Shown: positions 7,868 to 16,621 of the stretch, piece by piece
Layout of the letters: every line of letters begins with the position of its first letter
How positions within the stretch are numbered: position 1 is the first letter of the stretch
Assembly (NCBI GenBank): GCA_900316685.1
Contig: ONDS01000013.1
Location: 1 to 64,000 of the forward strand
Reading direction: 5' to 3'
From: an uncultured Prevotellaceae bacterium
GTDB taxonomy: Bacteria; Bacteroidota; Bacteroidia; Bacteroidales; Bacteroidaceae
DNA length: 64,000 nucleotides
The notes under the pieces: generated by a model
Databases searched by the model: none
What the model saw: only the letters and a program-made list of their open reading frames with translations
Told to the model about the DNA's origin: nothing
Made by a program: the position numbers and the translations under genes

Positions 7868-8533
7868 ATGCAAGGAAAAAAAATCATCATAATATCTATC
7901 TATCTGCTGATGGCCACCACGGCCTTCGCGCAGTCTTTTATCAATACGCGCGACTATTCCGTAAAAAGGGGCTCAGGACAGCATACCTCTTTCTCTGCTG
8001 AAATAGAATACCCCGTTTCCGGAGTTTCTCAAGAGGTGCTCACATCCATACGTGCATGGTTCTGCGATATACTCGACATTCCTCAGCGCAATTTCTCCGA
8101 TGCCAACGTGCTCCTGCGTATGGCGGCAGATTCGTTCATGGTCGGAGGGAGAGGACAGCGAGAGGTGAAGATTGAACGCTCCTTTGAGGATGGACGATGC
8201 GTCACCTTCCAATCGTGGATTACCGATAAGGATGATGAGACGTGGAGAGCCGCTGATTGCGCTTCCTTCAACAAAGAGGATGGGCACCGCATCACTCTCG
8301 ACGAGATATTCAGTTGCGACGAGGCACAAATCAAACAACTCATGTGGCAGTACAGGGGTGACCTGCAGCTCGATGTGGATGCTCCCGAGGGACTCCTACC
8401 CGTCAACGCGGGTTTCACCGACGGATGGGTCATCGTTATCGGGCCGGCTTACCACCGCACAGGAGCGGAGTTTAAACTGCGCTACATGAATATCCTGCCT
8501 TACCTCAAGTCCGATTATTCGGGATACTATTGA
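7868..8533 (+). CDS. Secreted DUF3298/RsiV-like domain protein
   Basis: The protein has 221 residues with a signal peptide (about 1-22, ending AFAQ). The stretch CASFNKEDGHRITLDEIF resembles the DUF3298 pattern in which a calcium or ligand-binding beta-sheet domain follows a D/E-rich helix, as in anti-sigma factor RsiV and PdaC. The N-terminal half (SAEIEYP) fits the associated DUF4163-like part. It is likely periplasmic. No catalytic residues are evident, and the assignment to the fold is moderate. It has its own promoter and an HD-domain gene 60 bp downstream. Confidence 0.6.
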   Translation: MQGKKIIIISIYLLMATTAFAQSFINTRDYSVKRGSGQHTSFSAEIEYPVSGVSQEVLTSIRAWFCDILDIPQRNFSDANVLLRMAADSFMVGGRGQREVKIERSFEDGRCVTFQSWITDKDDETWRAADCASFNKEDGHRITLDEIFSCDEAQIKQLMWQYRGDLQLDVDAPEGLLPVNAGFTDGWVIVIGPAYHRTGAEFKLRYMNILPYLKSDYSGYY

Positions 8534-8593
8534 GTTGATCGGTAAAAATGTAAAAAGGTAGAAAAGGAAAAATAAGACACATATCTTCAACTT

Positions 8594-9193
8594 ATGAAAG
8601 ACCAGTTCATACAACGTTTGCGCGATACCCAACGCGAAGGAATGGAAAAGGTAATCGACGCACTCGAAAAAATCAAGTTCTTCGAAGCTCCGGCCTCCGT
8701 GCAGCGACATCTCAGCCAACCTGGCGGACTGCTCCAACACTCCCTGTCGGTGTGCGATACAGCACTGGCTCTCAGGGAAACGCTCGTCGCCATGAATCCC
8801 GACTTGGATAAGGACCTGAAAAAAGAGAGCATCGTCATCGCTTCTCTTCTGCACGACATCTGCAAGGCCGATATATATGTGGTCAAACAGAAATGGAGAA
8901 AAGACGAACACGACAGGTGGGAGTCGTACGCTGGATATGACACTGACTATAGCCGCTTTCCTGTCGGGCACGGTGAGAAGTCGGTCATCATGCTCCTGCA
9001 GTTGGGGCTGAAACTGGAAAAACAAGAGGTGCTCGCCATCAGATGGCACATGGGAGGCTTCGACCTGCCCTTCCAGAGTTTTGACATCAAGCAAAACTTG
9101 TCGATGGCCAATAACAAATATCCTTTGGTGTCGCTCATCCAGTCGGCCGACATGCTCTCAACCTTCCTTCTTGAACCGAAAGGGGAAAAATAA
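8594..9193 (+). CDS. HD domain-containing phosphohydrolase
   Basis: The protein has 199 residues, cytosolic. The HD signature is present: H49 in GGLLQHSLSV and the H87-D88 pair in SLLHDICKAD, followed by a late histidine in AIRWHMGGFD and aspartate in QSADMLST. The helical arrangement fits HD-type nucleotide or RNA phosphohydrolases, such as the catalytic part of YhaM-like 3'-5' exoribonucleases, but the substrate cannot be told. It lies between a DUF3298-like protein and a secreted M6 protease, with short gaps and no clear promoter of its own. Confidence 0.8.
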   Translation: MKDQFIQRLRDTQREGMEKVIDALEKIKFFEAPASVQRHLSQPGGLLQHSLSVCDTALALRETLVAMNPDLDKDLKKESIVIASLLHDICKADIYVVKQKWRKDEHDRWESYAGYDTDYSRFPVGHGEKSVIMLLQLGLKLEKQEVLAIRWHMGGFDLPFQSFDIKQNLSMANNKYPLVSLIQSADMLSTFLLEPKGEK

Positions 9194-9218
9194 ACGATAT
9201 TCGTGTTTCTAACTACTT

Positions 9219-11453
9219 ATGAAAAAACTGCTATTCCTTATCTCATTGTTTTTTGTCGTGACTGCCGTGATGGCGGTGCCGGCAAAACCTGGTCTTTGGC
9301 GTATCATCACACTTACCGATGGGACGTCAGTGCGTGCTATGCTTGCCGGCGACGAACACATGCATTTCTTCGTTTCCGAAGCGGGTAAGCGCTACGTGCA
9401 AGACCCAACCACAGGCTTCTTCGTAGAAAAGTCGTCCGACGAGGTGGCCAAAATATACAGCAGCAGGAAAGCCAAACGGGCACCTCGACGCAAGGTGCTT
9501 GGACAAATTGATAAGACGGCGTTACAAGGGACGCAAAAAGGTCTCATCATACTAGTTGAGTTTGCTGACAAGGAGTTTGCCGAAGGGCACGACCTGAACC
9601 TCTACCACCGAATAGCCAATGAACGCCACTTTACTCATGAATTGGGATTCAAGGGCAGTGTGCGCGACTATTTCCACGACCAAAGCCATGGACAGTTCGA
9701 CCTTACCTTCGATGTAGTAGGACCGGTCAAACTATCCCACGAATTCGCCTACTATGGTGCCAACGACGAGAATGGAGATGACCTGCGGCCGGGTGAGATG
9801 GTGGCCGAAGCGGTGCTCGCCATACAGGAGGAGGTGGACTTCTCGGAATATGACTGGAATGGCGACGGTATCATGGAAAACTTCTACGTGCTCTATGCCG
9901 GATTGGGCGAGGCGGACAGCAGCGAGAGCAATTCAGTGTGGCCGCACATGTGGGAACTGTCGAGCAACGACTACGGGCAGGCCATCCAACTCAATGGAGT
10001 GGTCATCGATATGTATGCCTGTGGCAACGAGGCCAAAGAGGGTGGCGACATCGAGGGTATAGGCACACTCTGCCATGAGTTCTCCCACTGTATGGGATTC
10101 CCCGATATGTACGATACCCACTACAGTGGCAATTTCGGGATGGGTTATTGGGACCTCATGAACTCGGGGTCATACCTCGACGGTAGCTTCACACCGGCAG
10201 GCTACAGCGCCTACGAACGGTGGCAATGTGGATGGATTGAGCCTGTCGAACTGGTGAATGATACAGTGATTGGCAGCATGAAGGCTATCAATCTGCCTGA
10301 AGGGGAGGCCTTCGTCATCTATAACAAGGGGCACCGCGATGAGTATTACGTGCTTGAGAACAGACAACTCACAGGGTGGAACGCCTACTTGCCGGCGGCG
10401 GGAATGTTGGTCACGCATGTCGACTTCGACCCTGATCTGTGGGCATATAATACGGTCAATACCACGGGATATGTGGAGGATCTGGCGCGCTCCAACACGC
10501 ACCAACGTCTTACTATCCTACATGCCGACAACGACGACGATGCCGACTATTTCATGTCATGGATGGGAGGATACTGGATGACCACACAAGACGGCGACAC
10601 TTATCCTTATTCGGATGGTCGATTGAAAAGAGACAGCATCACCCACTTTTCCAAACCGGCGGATGAGGTCTACAACGCCAATACCGATGGTTCCTACTTC
10701 ATGAACATCAACATCTACGACATCACTCAAAACGATGATGGGTCCATGGCATTCCGCTTCCTCGACTTCAGCAAGGAACCAGACCCGCAACCCGAACCCA
10801 CCCCCTTGCCAGAGGGAACGGTCTTCTATGAGTCGTTCGATAAATGTGTGGGTAAGGGGGCCAACGATGGCGAGGGCTTCACAGGGTCGGTGGCCATTGG
10901 TAACTTCATGCCTGACCTCGAAGGGTGGGCGAGCACCGAAGAGGCTGCCTATGGGGCATTCCAATGTGCGCGTTTCGGTTCCTCACGGCGTGGGGGAGAG
11001 GTAACCTCGCCTCCATTCACCATATCAGGCGAGACAACACTATCCTTCCGCGCCGCACCATGGGGCAACGACAGCACCTCACTCCAACTCGCCATCATAC
11101 AGGATGAAGTAAATCCTGAATCCCAAGAATCTTCGGAATCATCCGATTATAGCGCACTCTCCATCTCTCCCTCAGAGCTCCAGATGACTTCTGGAGAGTG
11201 GACCGACTTCACCGTCACCCTCCAAGGCGAGGGCTCGGTGCGTATCGTCTTCACTCCTGCCAAACGGTTCTTCCTCGATGAGGTGATGGCTGTTTCTGTC
11301 TCCGAGGTCGTTGATGGCATCAGTGATGTCTCTCGAGCCCGGCAGACTACTGACAATCGTATCTTCTCGCTTGATGGCCGTTGCCTTGGCACCGACAGCT
11401 CATCGCTGCCAAAAGGCATTTACATCGTTAATGGCCGGAAAATCATGAAATAA
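9219..11453 (+). CDS. Secreted M6 family metalloprotease with C-terminal sorting-like tail
   Basis: The protein has 744 residues: signal peptide (1-19), an N-terminal propeptide-like region, then the M6 (immune inhibitor A-like) catalytic domain. The zinc motif HEFSH starts at about residue 286 (GTLCHEFSHCMGFPDMYD). A beta-sandwich module follows (about 525-710), with a proline-rich linker PDPQPEPTPLPEG before it. The C terminus (IFSLDGRCLG...LPKGIYIVNGRKIMK) resembles the tail of Prevotella surface proteins exported by the type IX system. It would digest host or dietary proteins outside the cell. A serine/glutamate-rich insert lies within the sandwich domain (about 632-646). Confidence 0.9.
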   Translation: MKKLLFLISLFFVVTAVMAVPAKPGLWRIITLTDGTSVRAMLAGDEHMHFFVSEAGKRYVQDPTTGFFVEKSSDEVAKIYSSRKAKRAPRRKVLGQIDKTALQGTQKGLIILVEFADKEFAEGHDLNLYHRIANERHFTHELGFKGSVRDYFHDQSHGQFDLTFDVVGPVKLSHEFAYYGANDENGDDLRPGEMVAEAVLAIQEEVDFSEYDWNGDGIMENFYVLYAGLGEADSSESNSVWPHMWELSSNDYGQAIQLNGVVIDMYACGNEAKEGGDIEGIGTLCHEFSHCMGFPDMYDTHYSGNFGMGYWDLMNSGSYLDGSFTPAGYSAYERWQCGWIEPVELVNDTVIGSMKAINLPEGEAFVIYNKGHRDEYYVLENRQLTGWNAYLPAAGMLVTHVDFDPDLWAYNTVNTTGYVEDLARSNTHQRLTILHADNDDDADYFMSWMGGYWMTTQDGDTYPYSDGRLKRDSITHFSKPADEVYNANTDGSYFMNINIYDITQNDDGSMAFRFLDFSKEPDPQPEPTPLPEGTVFYESFDKCVGKGANDGEGFTGSVAIGNFMPDLEGWASTEEAAYGAFQCARFGSSRRGGEVTSPPFTISGETTLSFRAAPWGNDSTSLQLAIIQDEVNPESQESSESSDYSALSISPSELQMTSGEWTDFTVTLQGEGSVRIVFTPAKRFFLDEVMAVSVSEVVDGISDVSRARQTTDNRIFSLDGRCLGTDSSSLPKGIYIVNGRKIMK

Positions 11454-11493
11454 AATTTTCATTTTTTCCTTTCGCCCTTTCGAATAAAATTCG

Positions 11494-11501
11494 TACTTTT
11501 G
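11494..11501 (+). promoter_or_regulatory. Promoter -7 box of the xre-cupin / acyl-CoA synthetase operon
   Basis: TACTTTTG matches TAnnTTTG, 40 bp before the ATG at 11541. The upstream element is not clean. Confidence 0.55.
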
Positions 11502-11540
11502 CGGGAAATTTCGTAACAGATTATCATATTTTTTATACTT

Positions 11541-12122
11541 ATGTCCAATAACCATTCCGTCGTAGGTTCCAAAATCAAGGGAATCAGAGAGTCGAAAGAC
11601 ATCTCCTTGCAGGAAATGGCCGAACGAAGCGGCCTGTCTGAACAGCAAATCACATCCATAGAAAACGACCAGCACCTGCCATCGCTCGGACCGCTGATCA
11701 AGATTGCCAGGGCCCTCGGCGTAAGGCTGGGAACTTTCCTCGACGACAACGACGAACTCGGACCGGTCATCTCACGAGCCAAAGACCGTGAAGACAACAG
11801 CATCAGTTTCTCCAACGGCTCAGCCGATGCACGCAAGCACATGGTCTACCATTCGCTCGCCCGACAGAAGGCGGGTCGGCACATGGAACCGTTCATCATC
11901 GATGTGCAACCCTCCGAGGAGAAAGAGTTCAAACTCTCCGCTCATGAGGGCGAAGAGTTCATATATGTGTTGGAGGGTGAACTGGAGATAGCCTATGGCA
12001 AGGAAACGTACACGCTCGGTGCGGGCGACAGTATATACTACGATTCCATCGTCATGCACCACGTACATGGGCTGGAGGGAAAACCGGCAAGGATTCTCGC
12101 TCTCGTCTATATTCCTTTCTAA
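11541..12122 (+). CDS. XRE family HTH regulator with C-terminal cupin sensor domain
   Basis: The protein has 193 residues. An XRE-type helix-turn-helix covers about 8-65 (LQEMAERSGLSEQQITSIEN) and a cupin barrel about 100-193, with GEEFIYVLEGELEI and a late MHHVHGLEG. It is 18 bp upstream of an acyl-CoA synthetase, so the two form an operon. HTH-cupin proteins usually sense a small metabolite in the cupin; here the neighbour suggests a carboxylic or fatty acid. Autoregulation is likely but not shown. The cytosolic, dimeric state is inferred from the family. Confidence 0.9.
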   Translation: MSNNHSVVGSKIKGIRESKDISLQEMAERSGLSEQQITSIENDQHLPSLGPLIKIARALGVRLGTFLDDNDELGPVISRAKDREDNSISFSNGSADARKHMVYHSLARQKAGRHMEPFIIDVQPSEEKEFKLSAHEGEEFIYVLEGELEIAYGKETYTLGAGDSIYYDSIVMHHVHGLEGKPARILALVYIPF

Positions 12123-12140
12123 CAAAAAACATAGGTATCA

Positions 12141-13829
12141 ATGAATCCCAACATCAACTCGGCTCTCGATAGTAGTAAATACGAACTTTCCACTCGCACG
12201 CTCGGTGGATGGCTCGAATATTGGGCGGGGCATACACCAGATAGGGAGTATATCGTCTATTCCGACAGGAACTTGCGCTTCACATGGAAACAGTTCAACC
12301 AAAGGGTCGATAATTTGGCTAAAGGACTGCTCGCCATTGGTGTCACCAAGGGAAGCAATGTGGGCATCTGGGCCACCAACGTGCCCGATTGGCTCACTTT
12401 CCTCTATGCCACGGCGAAGATAGGAGCGGTGCTCGTCACCGTCAACACCAACTATAAGCAGAGCGAACTGGAATATCTCTGCAAAGACTCTGATATGCAC
12501 ACGCTCTGCATCACTGACGGAACATGGGAGTGCGACTATGTAGACATGACCTACAAGATGTTGCCGGAATTGCGACAGTGCGAGCGCGGACACCTCCACA
12601 GCGACCGCTTCCCCTGCATGAAAAACGTGGTGTTTATCGGCATGGAGAAATATCGTGGTATGTATAACACGGCGGAACTGCTCCTCCTCGGACAGAACAT
12701 CGAGGACGAGCATCTCTTGGAGATGAAAAAGAGCGTCAACTGCCACGACGTGGTTAACATGCAGTATACATCGGGCACCACGGGATTTCCAAAAGGGGTG
12801 ATGCTCACGCATTACAACATTGCCAACGATGGTTTCTTCACGGGCGAGGCGATGGGCTTCACCGACAAGGACAAACTCTGCGTCTGTGTGCCTCTCTTCC
12901 ATTGCTTCGGCGTGGTGCTCGCCACCATGAACTGTCTCACCCATGGATGCACACAGGTCATGGTTGAGAAGTTCGACCCGCTCGTCGTACTTGCCTCCAT
13001 ACATAAGGAACGGTGTACGGCGCTCTATGGAGTGCCTACCATGTTCATCGCCGAACTCAACCATCCCATGTTCGATATGTTCGACATGAGCTGCCTGCGC
13101 ACAGGCATCATGGCGGGATCGCTATGCCCCGTCGAACTGATGAAACAGGTGAGCGAGAAAATGTATATGACCATCACCAGTGTCTACGGACTCACCGAAA
13201 GCTCGCCGGGTATGACGCATACTTGTCTTTCCGACACTTTTGAGCAGCGGTGTACCACCGTAGGACGCGACTATCCCTTCGTCGAAGTAAAGGTGCTCGA
13301 CCCGGAAACGGGAGAGGAATGTCCTGTAGGCGTACAGGGAGAGATGTGTTGTCGGGGGTTCAATGTCATGAAAGGTTACTATAAGAACCCGGAGGCTACG
13401 GCCGAAGTCATCGACAAGAACGGTTTCCTACATTCGGGCGACCTGGGCATCAAGGACGAACAGGGATACTACCGTATCACCGGCCGTATCAAGGATATGA
13501 TTATCCGTGGCGGAGAGAATGTCTACCCGCGCGAAATAGAGGAGTTCCTTTACCACATGCCGGGAATCAAGGATGTACAGGTGGCTGCCGTTCCGTCGAA
13601 AAAATATGGCGAGGCGGTGGGTGCTTTCATCATCCTTCAAGAAGGGGTCAAGATGTTGCCCGAAGATGTACAGGAATTCTGCCGAGGCAAGATAGCCCGC
13701 TATAAGATTCCAAAATATGTGTTTTTCATCGATGAGTTCCCGCTCACTGGCTCAGGGAAGATCCAGAAGTTCAAACTCAAGGAAATGAGCCTCAAGCTAT
13801 GCGAACAGCTCGGCATCGAAGTTATCTAA
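12141..13829 (+). CDS. AMP-binding acyl-CoA synthetase / long-chain fatty acid-CoA ligase-like
   Basis: The protein has 562 residues of the adenylate-forming family. The P-loop-like motif [12 protein letters not shown] is near residue 208, the [10 protein letters not shown] motif near 350, and the C-terminal [20 protein letters not shown] hinge near 448-467, followed by the catalytic lysine in TGSGKIQKF. These enzymes activate carboxylic acids with ATP to acyl-AMP and then acyl-CoA. Sequence style is closest to fatty acyl-CoA ligases, but chain length cannot be deduced. It is the second gene of an operon behind an XRE-cupin regulator. Confidence 0.9.
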   Translation: MNPNINSALDSSKYELSTRTLGGWLEYWAGHTPDREYIVYSDRNLRFTWKQFNQRVDNLAKGLLAIGVTKGSNVGIWATNVPDWLTFLYATAKIGAVLVTVNTNYKQSELEYLCKDSDMHTLCITDGTWECDYVDMTYKMLPELRQCERGHLHSDRFPCMKNVVFIGMEKYRGMYNTAELLLLGQNIEDEHLLEMKKSVNCHDVVNMQYTSGTTGFPKGVMLTHYNIANDGFFTGEAMGFTDKDKLCVCVPLFHCFGVVLATMNCLTHGCTQVMVEKFDPLVVLASIHKERCTALYGVPTMFIAELNHPMFDMFDMSCLRTGIMAGSLCPVELMKQVSEKMYMTITSVYGLTESSPGMTHTCLSDTFEQRCTTVGRDYPFVEVKVLDPETGEECPVGVQGEMCCRGFNVMKGYYKNPEATAEVIDKNGFLHSGDLGIKDEQGYYRITGRIKDMIIRGGENVYPREIEEFLYHMPGIKDVQVAAVPSKKYGEAVGAFIILQEGVKMLPEDVQEFCRGKIARYKIPKYVFFIDEFPLTGSGKIQKFKLKEMSLKLCEQLGIEVI

Positions 13830-13882
13830 GTTGTTAGAGTTATCTAAGTTGCTAAGTTGCTAAGTTCCTAAGTTCCTAAATA
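13828..13882. repeat. 8-bp tandem repeat at the stop codon
   Basis: Repeats of CTAAGTTG and CTAAGTTC begin at the TAA stop of the acyl-CoA synthetase and fill most of the short gap before the next gene. Confidence 0.8.
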
Positions 13883-13911
13883 ATTGGTTTTCCAAGTATC
13901 TCCCATCCCCT

Positions 13912-14751
13912 ATGAATAAATCTCCACATCACCATTCCCCCTCCTTGGGAGGGGGGCAGGGGGAGGTTTCCTTTCTCTCTTCCTTTCAAAACCCGAAAGT
14001 CAAGCAGTTCATCGCCCTACAGCAGAAATCATCCGAACGTAGGAAAGAGCGTCTCTTCGTGGTCGAGGGACTGCGTGAAATAGGTCATTGTCTCGATGCG
14101 GGTTATCAGCCTCATACCATTTTCTATTGCCCTGAAATCTTGGGCGAGACACCGCTCCCCACATTTCCCGGTGAGACGAACGTCTACAAGGTCTCGCCAT
14201 CTGTTTATGCCAAGATGGCGTACCGTGAGAGCACCGAGGGCATACTGGCGGAGATACATGCGAAACAAATCACACTCGATGACTTAAGACTTCCCCCGCA
14301 ACCGCTCATCATGGTGCTTGAAAAGGTGGAGAAACCGGGCAATTTGGGGGCTGTCTTACGGAGTGCCGATGCGGCTCATGTCGATGCGGTTATCGTTTGC
14401 GACCCTCTCACCGACCTATACAACCCCAACCTTATCCGTAGTTCCATCGGGGCTATCTTCACCGTGCCGTGTGTGGCTTGCTCATCGGAAGAGTGTATCG
14501 CCTTTCTCAAACAGAATGGCATAGCTATCCTCACAGCGCAACTTCAGGATTCCAACCTTTATTACGATACCGACATGCGACGGGCCACCGCCATCGTCAT
14601 GGGCACGGAGTCCACAGGGCTCACCCAGCAGTGGCGACAAGCCGCGGATGCCCACATCCGAATACCGATGCTCGGTAGGCTCGACTCTCTCAACGTCTCC
14701 GTCAGCGCAGCCATCCTCCTCTTCGAGGCTGTTCGACAAAGGGGGGCATAG
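13912..14751 (+). CDS. TrmH/SpoU family RNA 2'-O-methyltransferase
   Basis: The frame gives 279 residues with the SPOUT signature: NLGAVLRSADAAHVDAVI (motif 1), IVMGTESTGLT (motif 2) and IPMLGRLDSLNVSVSAAILL (motif 3). The N-terminal substrate-binding domain (about 24-125) resembles RlmB-type enzymes. It would transfer a methyl group from SAM to a ribose 2'-OH in rRNA or tRNA. Residues about 9-19 (SPSLGGGQGEV) are encoded by a copy of the GC-rich dyad repeat found in spacers. No ATG lies between this and the conserved part, so either the repeat was recruited into the N terminus or a non-ATG codon is used. Confidence 0.88.
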   Translation: MNKSPHHHSPSLGGGQGEVSFLSSFQNPKVKQFIALQQKSSERRKERLFVVEGLREIGHCLDAGYQPHTIFYCPEILGETPLPTFPGETNVYKVSPSVYAKMAYRESTEGILAEIHAKQITLDDLRLPPQPLIMVLEKVEKPGNLGAVLRSADAAHVDAVIVCDPLTDLYNPNLIRSSIGAIFTVPCVACSSEECIAFLKQNGIAILTAQLQDSNLYYDTDMRRATAIVMGTESTGLTQQWRQAADAHIRIPMLGRLDSLNVSVSAAILLFEAVRQRGA

Positions 14752-14820
14752 CTTATCACTCCTTTTCGGCCACGAATACCACCGCAACTTATGCTTGGGC
14801 CTTCTATGGTCCCTTCATCC

Positions 14821-15810
14821 TCAAAGCCTGATACCGATGAACAGACGGGCGAGCCACTTGTTATTATAGACGGCCAATTTGTCCTTGTCGCCGATATTGG
14901 TAAAATGGAATACCATCGAACCGCCTACGAACATTTTCTTGAAATTGCGGATAACGGCTCCACGGGCGGTGATGATGTACTCGGGGAAATGATAATCAAG
15001 CGGGGTGCGTTCGCCGTTCACCTTGAGCGATGTGTTGCTGAAGACGGTGAACGTGGGTAGGGCGGAGATGTGAAGCAACCAGTTCTTACCGGGCACCCAG
15101 TTGTAACCGTAACCGCCTCCGATGCCGATATTGGTCACCTTGAGCACCGACTCGTAATCACCTTTGGTCTCCGTATGCTGTCCCTGGCCTGAAAGAGCCA
15201 GGAAGAAACTGCCTGCCGAGCGGCGCTGGATATAGCTTTGGGTGAAGGCGGCAGGATAGGAGAAACGACGGCGGTTGAAGGCGTAGTACGCACTCACGTT
15301 CAGCGATTTCATCTTCAGCATCTCGGGAGGTAAATCGATGCGAGGTGATCCTTCTGCCTCATGCCAACCCTTGAAATTGTGCGCATCTTGGTAACTGACG
15401 TCTACTCCCCAACGGTTGTTGTATAGGCTGAGGTTCAACTCATAATCATCGTATTTGCCCATCATCTTGGCTGGATTGAGCGAAAGGCTGACCGACACAC
15501 CAAGGTAGTTGACACCTATGCTGATGGTCTTCTTGTGGTCGGCGTCCATTTTCGATTTAAACGATTTGCCCAGTTCCTTCCCTTCGATCTCCACGCCAGC
15601 ACCAAAGATGTTGAAACGCCCTCTCACCGTCCATTTCGTTGCGGGACGTGTGATATACATCGTATCGATGTCGCTGCGGTGATAGCGTACCGACAGCATG
15701 CTGTCGATGCGGTGCATCATACGCTTGAATTTCTGCGCCTGCGCATCGGTTGACACGCCTGCGAAGAACAATATGATAAGGATGGCGCTTGTTTGAAGTC
15801 TCTTTTTCAT
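14821..15810 (-). CDS. DUF4421 family outer-membrane-associated protein
   Basis: From the ATG at 15810 the protein has 329 residues. A signal peptide (about 1-24, ending DAQA) is followed by a long stretch of alternating beta-strand pattern (LGVSVSLSLNPAKMMGKYDDYELNLSLYNN and onward) ending in a final aromatic-poor strand WLARLFIGIRL. This matches DUF4421, a Bacteroidetes family of predicted beta-barrel or periplasmic proteins without known function. The frame extends 47 codons upstream, but a -7 box at 15874-15881 places the transcription start inside that extension and supports the 15810 start. Confidence 0.8.
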   Translation of the reverse strand: MKKRLQTSAILIILFFAGVSTDAQAQKFKRMMHRIDSMLSVRYHRSDIDTMYITRPATKWTVRGRFNIFGAGVEIEGKELGKSFKSKMDADHKKTISIGVNYLGVSVSLSLNPAKMMGKYDDYELNLSLYNNRWGVDVSYQDAHNFKGWHEAEGSPRIDLPPEMLKMKSLNVSAYYAFNRRRFSYPAAFTQSYIQRRSAGSFFLALSGQGQHTETKGDYESVLKVTNIGIGGGYGYNWVPGKNWLLHISALPTFTVFSNTSLKVNGERTPLDYHFPEYIITARGAVIRNFKKMFVGGSMVFHFTNIGDKDKLAVYNNKWLARLFIGIRL

Positions 15811-15873
15811 TATTGTTTCGCTTCCCTTTTCTTGCTGGTATGCGGGTATGAACCACGCATCACAATGATGCTG

Positions 15874-15881
15874 CAAATATA
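15874..15881 (-). promoter_or_regulatory. Promoter -7 box of the DUF4421 gene
   Basis: CAAATATA on the plus strand reads TATATTTG on the minus strand. The transcript would begin near 15867, about 57 nt before the ATG. Confidence 0.6.
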
Positions 15882-15916
15882 CGCATTTTCCCGATAAAAA
15901 AGAAACTCTTTCCTCT

Positions 15917-16090
15917 CCTTTTCCAAGCCAACTCATCCCCTCCTTTTCCAAGCCAACTCATCCCCTCTTTTTCCAAGCCAACTCATCCCCTCCTTTTCCA
16001 TGCCAATTCATCCCCTCCTTTTCCATGCCAATTAATCCCCTCCTTTTCCATGCCAATTAATCCCCTCCTTTTCCAAAGTAGGGGTGGTTT
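15917..16090. repeat. 25-bp tandem repeat, 7 copies, merging into a dyad element
   Basis: Copies of a unit starting TTTTCCAAGCCAACTCATC and ending CCCCTCC begin at 15919, 15944, 15969, 15994, 16019, 16044 and 16069. The last copy leads into AAAGTAGGGGTGGTTTG, the right half of the dyad element. The left half of the element thus appears to have been amplified. Copies drift from CAAGCCAACTC to CATGCCAATTA along the array. Confidence 0.92.
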
Positions 16091-16178
16091 GTCAATAATG
16101 TCCCAACCTCTTTTCCATCTCCCTCCCTTTGGGAGGGCCGGGGTGGGTATTTCCCCAAGGGAGGGCCGGGGTGGGTAT
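16091..16178. repeat. GC-rich dyad repeat elements (two further copies)
   Basis: After the shared tail ATGTCCCAACCTCTT, a copy of CTCCCTCCCTTTGGGAGGG followed by CCGGGGTGGGTAT occupies about 16117-16150, and a truncated copy (AAGGGAGGGCCGGGGTGGG) about 16157-16176. Confidence 0.75.
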
Positions 16179-16180
16179 TA

Positions 16181-16297
16181 TTATTTCGCTCCTCCCCCTA
16201 AGGCGATATAGAGGGCGATGAACGCCTGTGCTTCGTCGTACAAATTGGAGGCCTCATTGAGTTGGGCGCTCAGAAGGGTTTCCTGGGCGGTGGTTGC
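16181..16297 (-). pseudogene. Remnant of a TolC-type outer membrane efflux protein (C-terminal end only)
   Basis: Reading the minus strand in one frame gives ATTAQETLLSAQLNEASNLY and then DEAQAFIALYIALGGGAK, followed by a stop (TAA, 16181-16183). This is the characteristic C-terminal helix end of TolC/NodT-like efflux channels, which end in a VNLYKALGGGW-like stretch. Upstream, the frame meets a TAG within about 8 codons and no further homology is visible. Nearly all of the roughly 450-residue protein is missing. The fragment lies between repeat DNA and an apparently gene-free stretch, so deletion through the repeats is plausible. Confidence 0.7.
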
Positions 16298-16621
16298 ATG
16301 AGGTAAAACCAACGACTACTGTAGCAATGCCTACAGTTCAAGTCTTTACAATTTTCCTTTTCATGTAGTAGAAATTATTCTTGTTATTAGTTGTATTATG
16401 TATTCATGGTCAATGATGACGAAACATAGGCGCATGATGTCATCTTGGCTAAATCATTGGCGTAGTCTGGATGATTGAATTTTTCATTACACTCTCATAA
16501 ACTACTCTTAAACCGTTTTTTTACCATTTCCCCCTTCCAATAACTGGGAGCGTGTGGAAATCAACGGATAATATATGTGCAAAGTAATGAAAAATATCGG
16601 GAAAATGAAATATTTTATATA
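16298..16621. other. Gene-free stretch
   Basis: No gene was recognised. The only structure seen is an inverted repeat ACTGTAG/CTACAGT (16318-16324 and 16331-16337) with a 6-nt loop next to the TolC remnant. The rest is AT-rich DNA downstream of queG. Confidence 0.5.

Noticed and set aside
12138-13064. Minus-strand open frame of 308 codons
   Set aside because: Antisense to the acyl-CoA synthetase; no recognisable domain and composition of a shadow.
15917-16090. Possible CRISPR array
   Set aside because: Units are directly adjacent with no unique spacers, and no cas genes are present. It is an ordinary tandem repeat.
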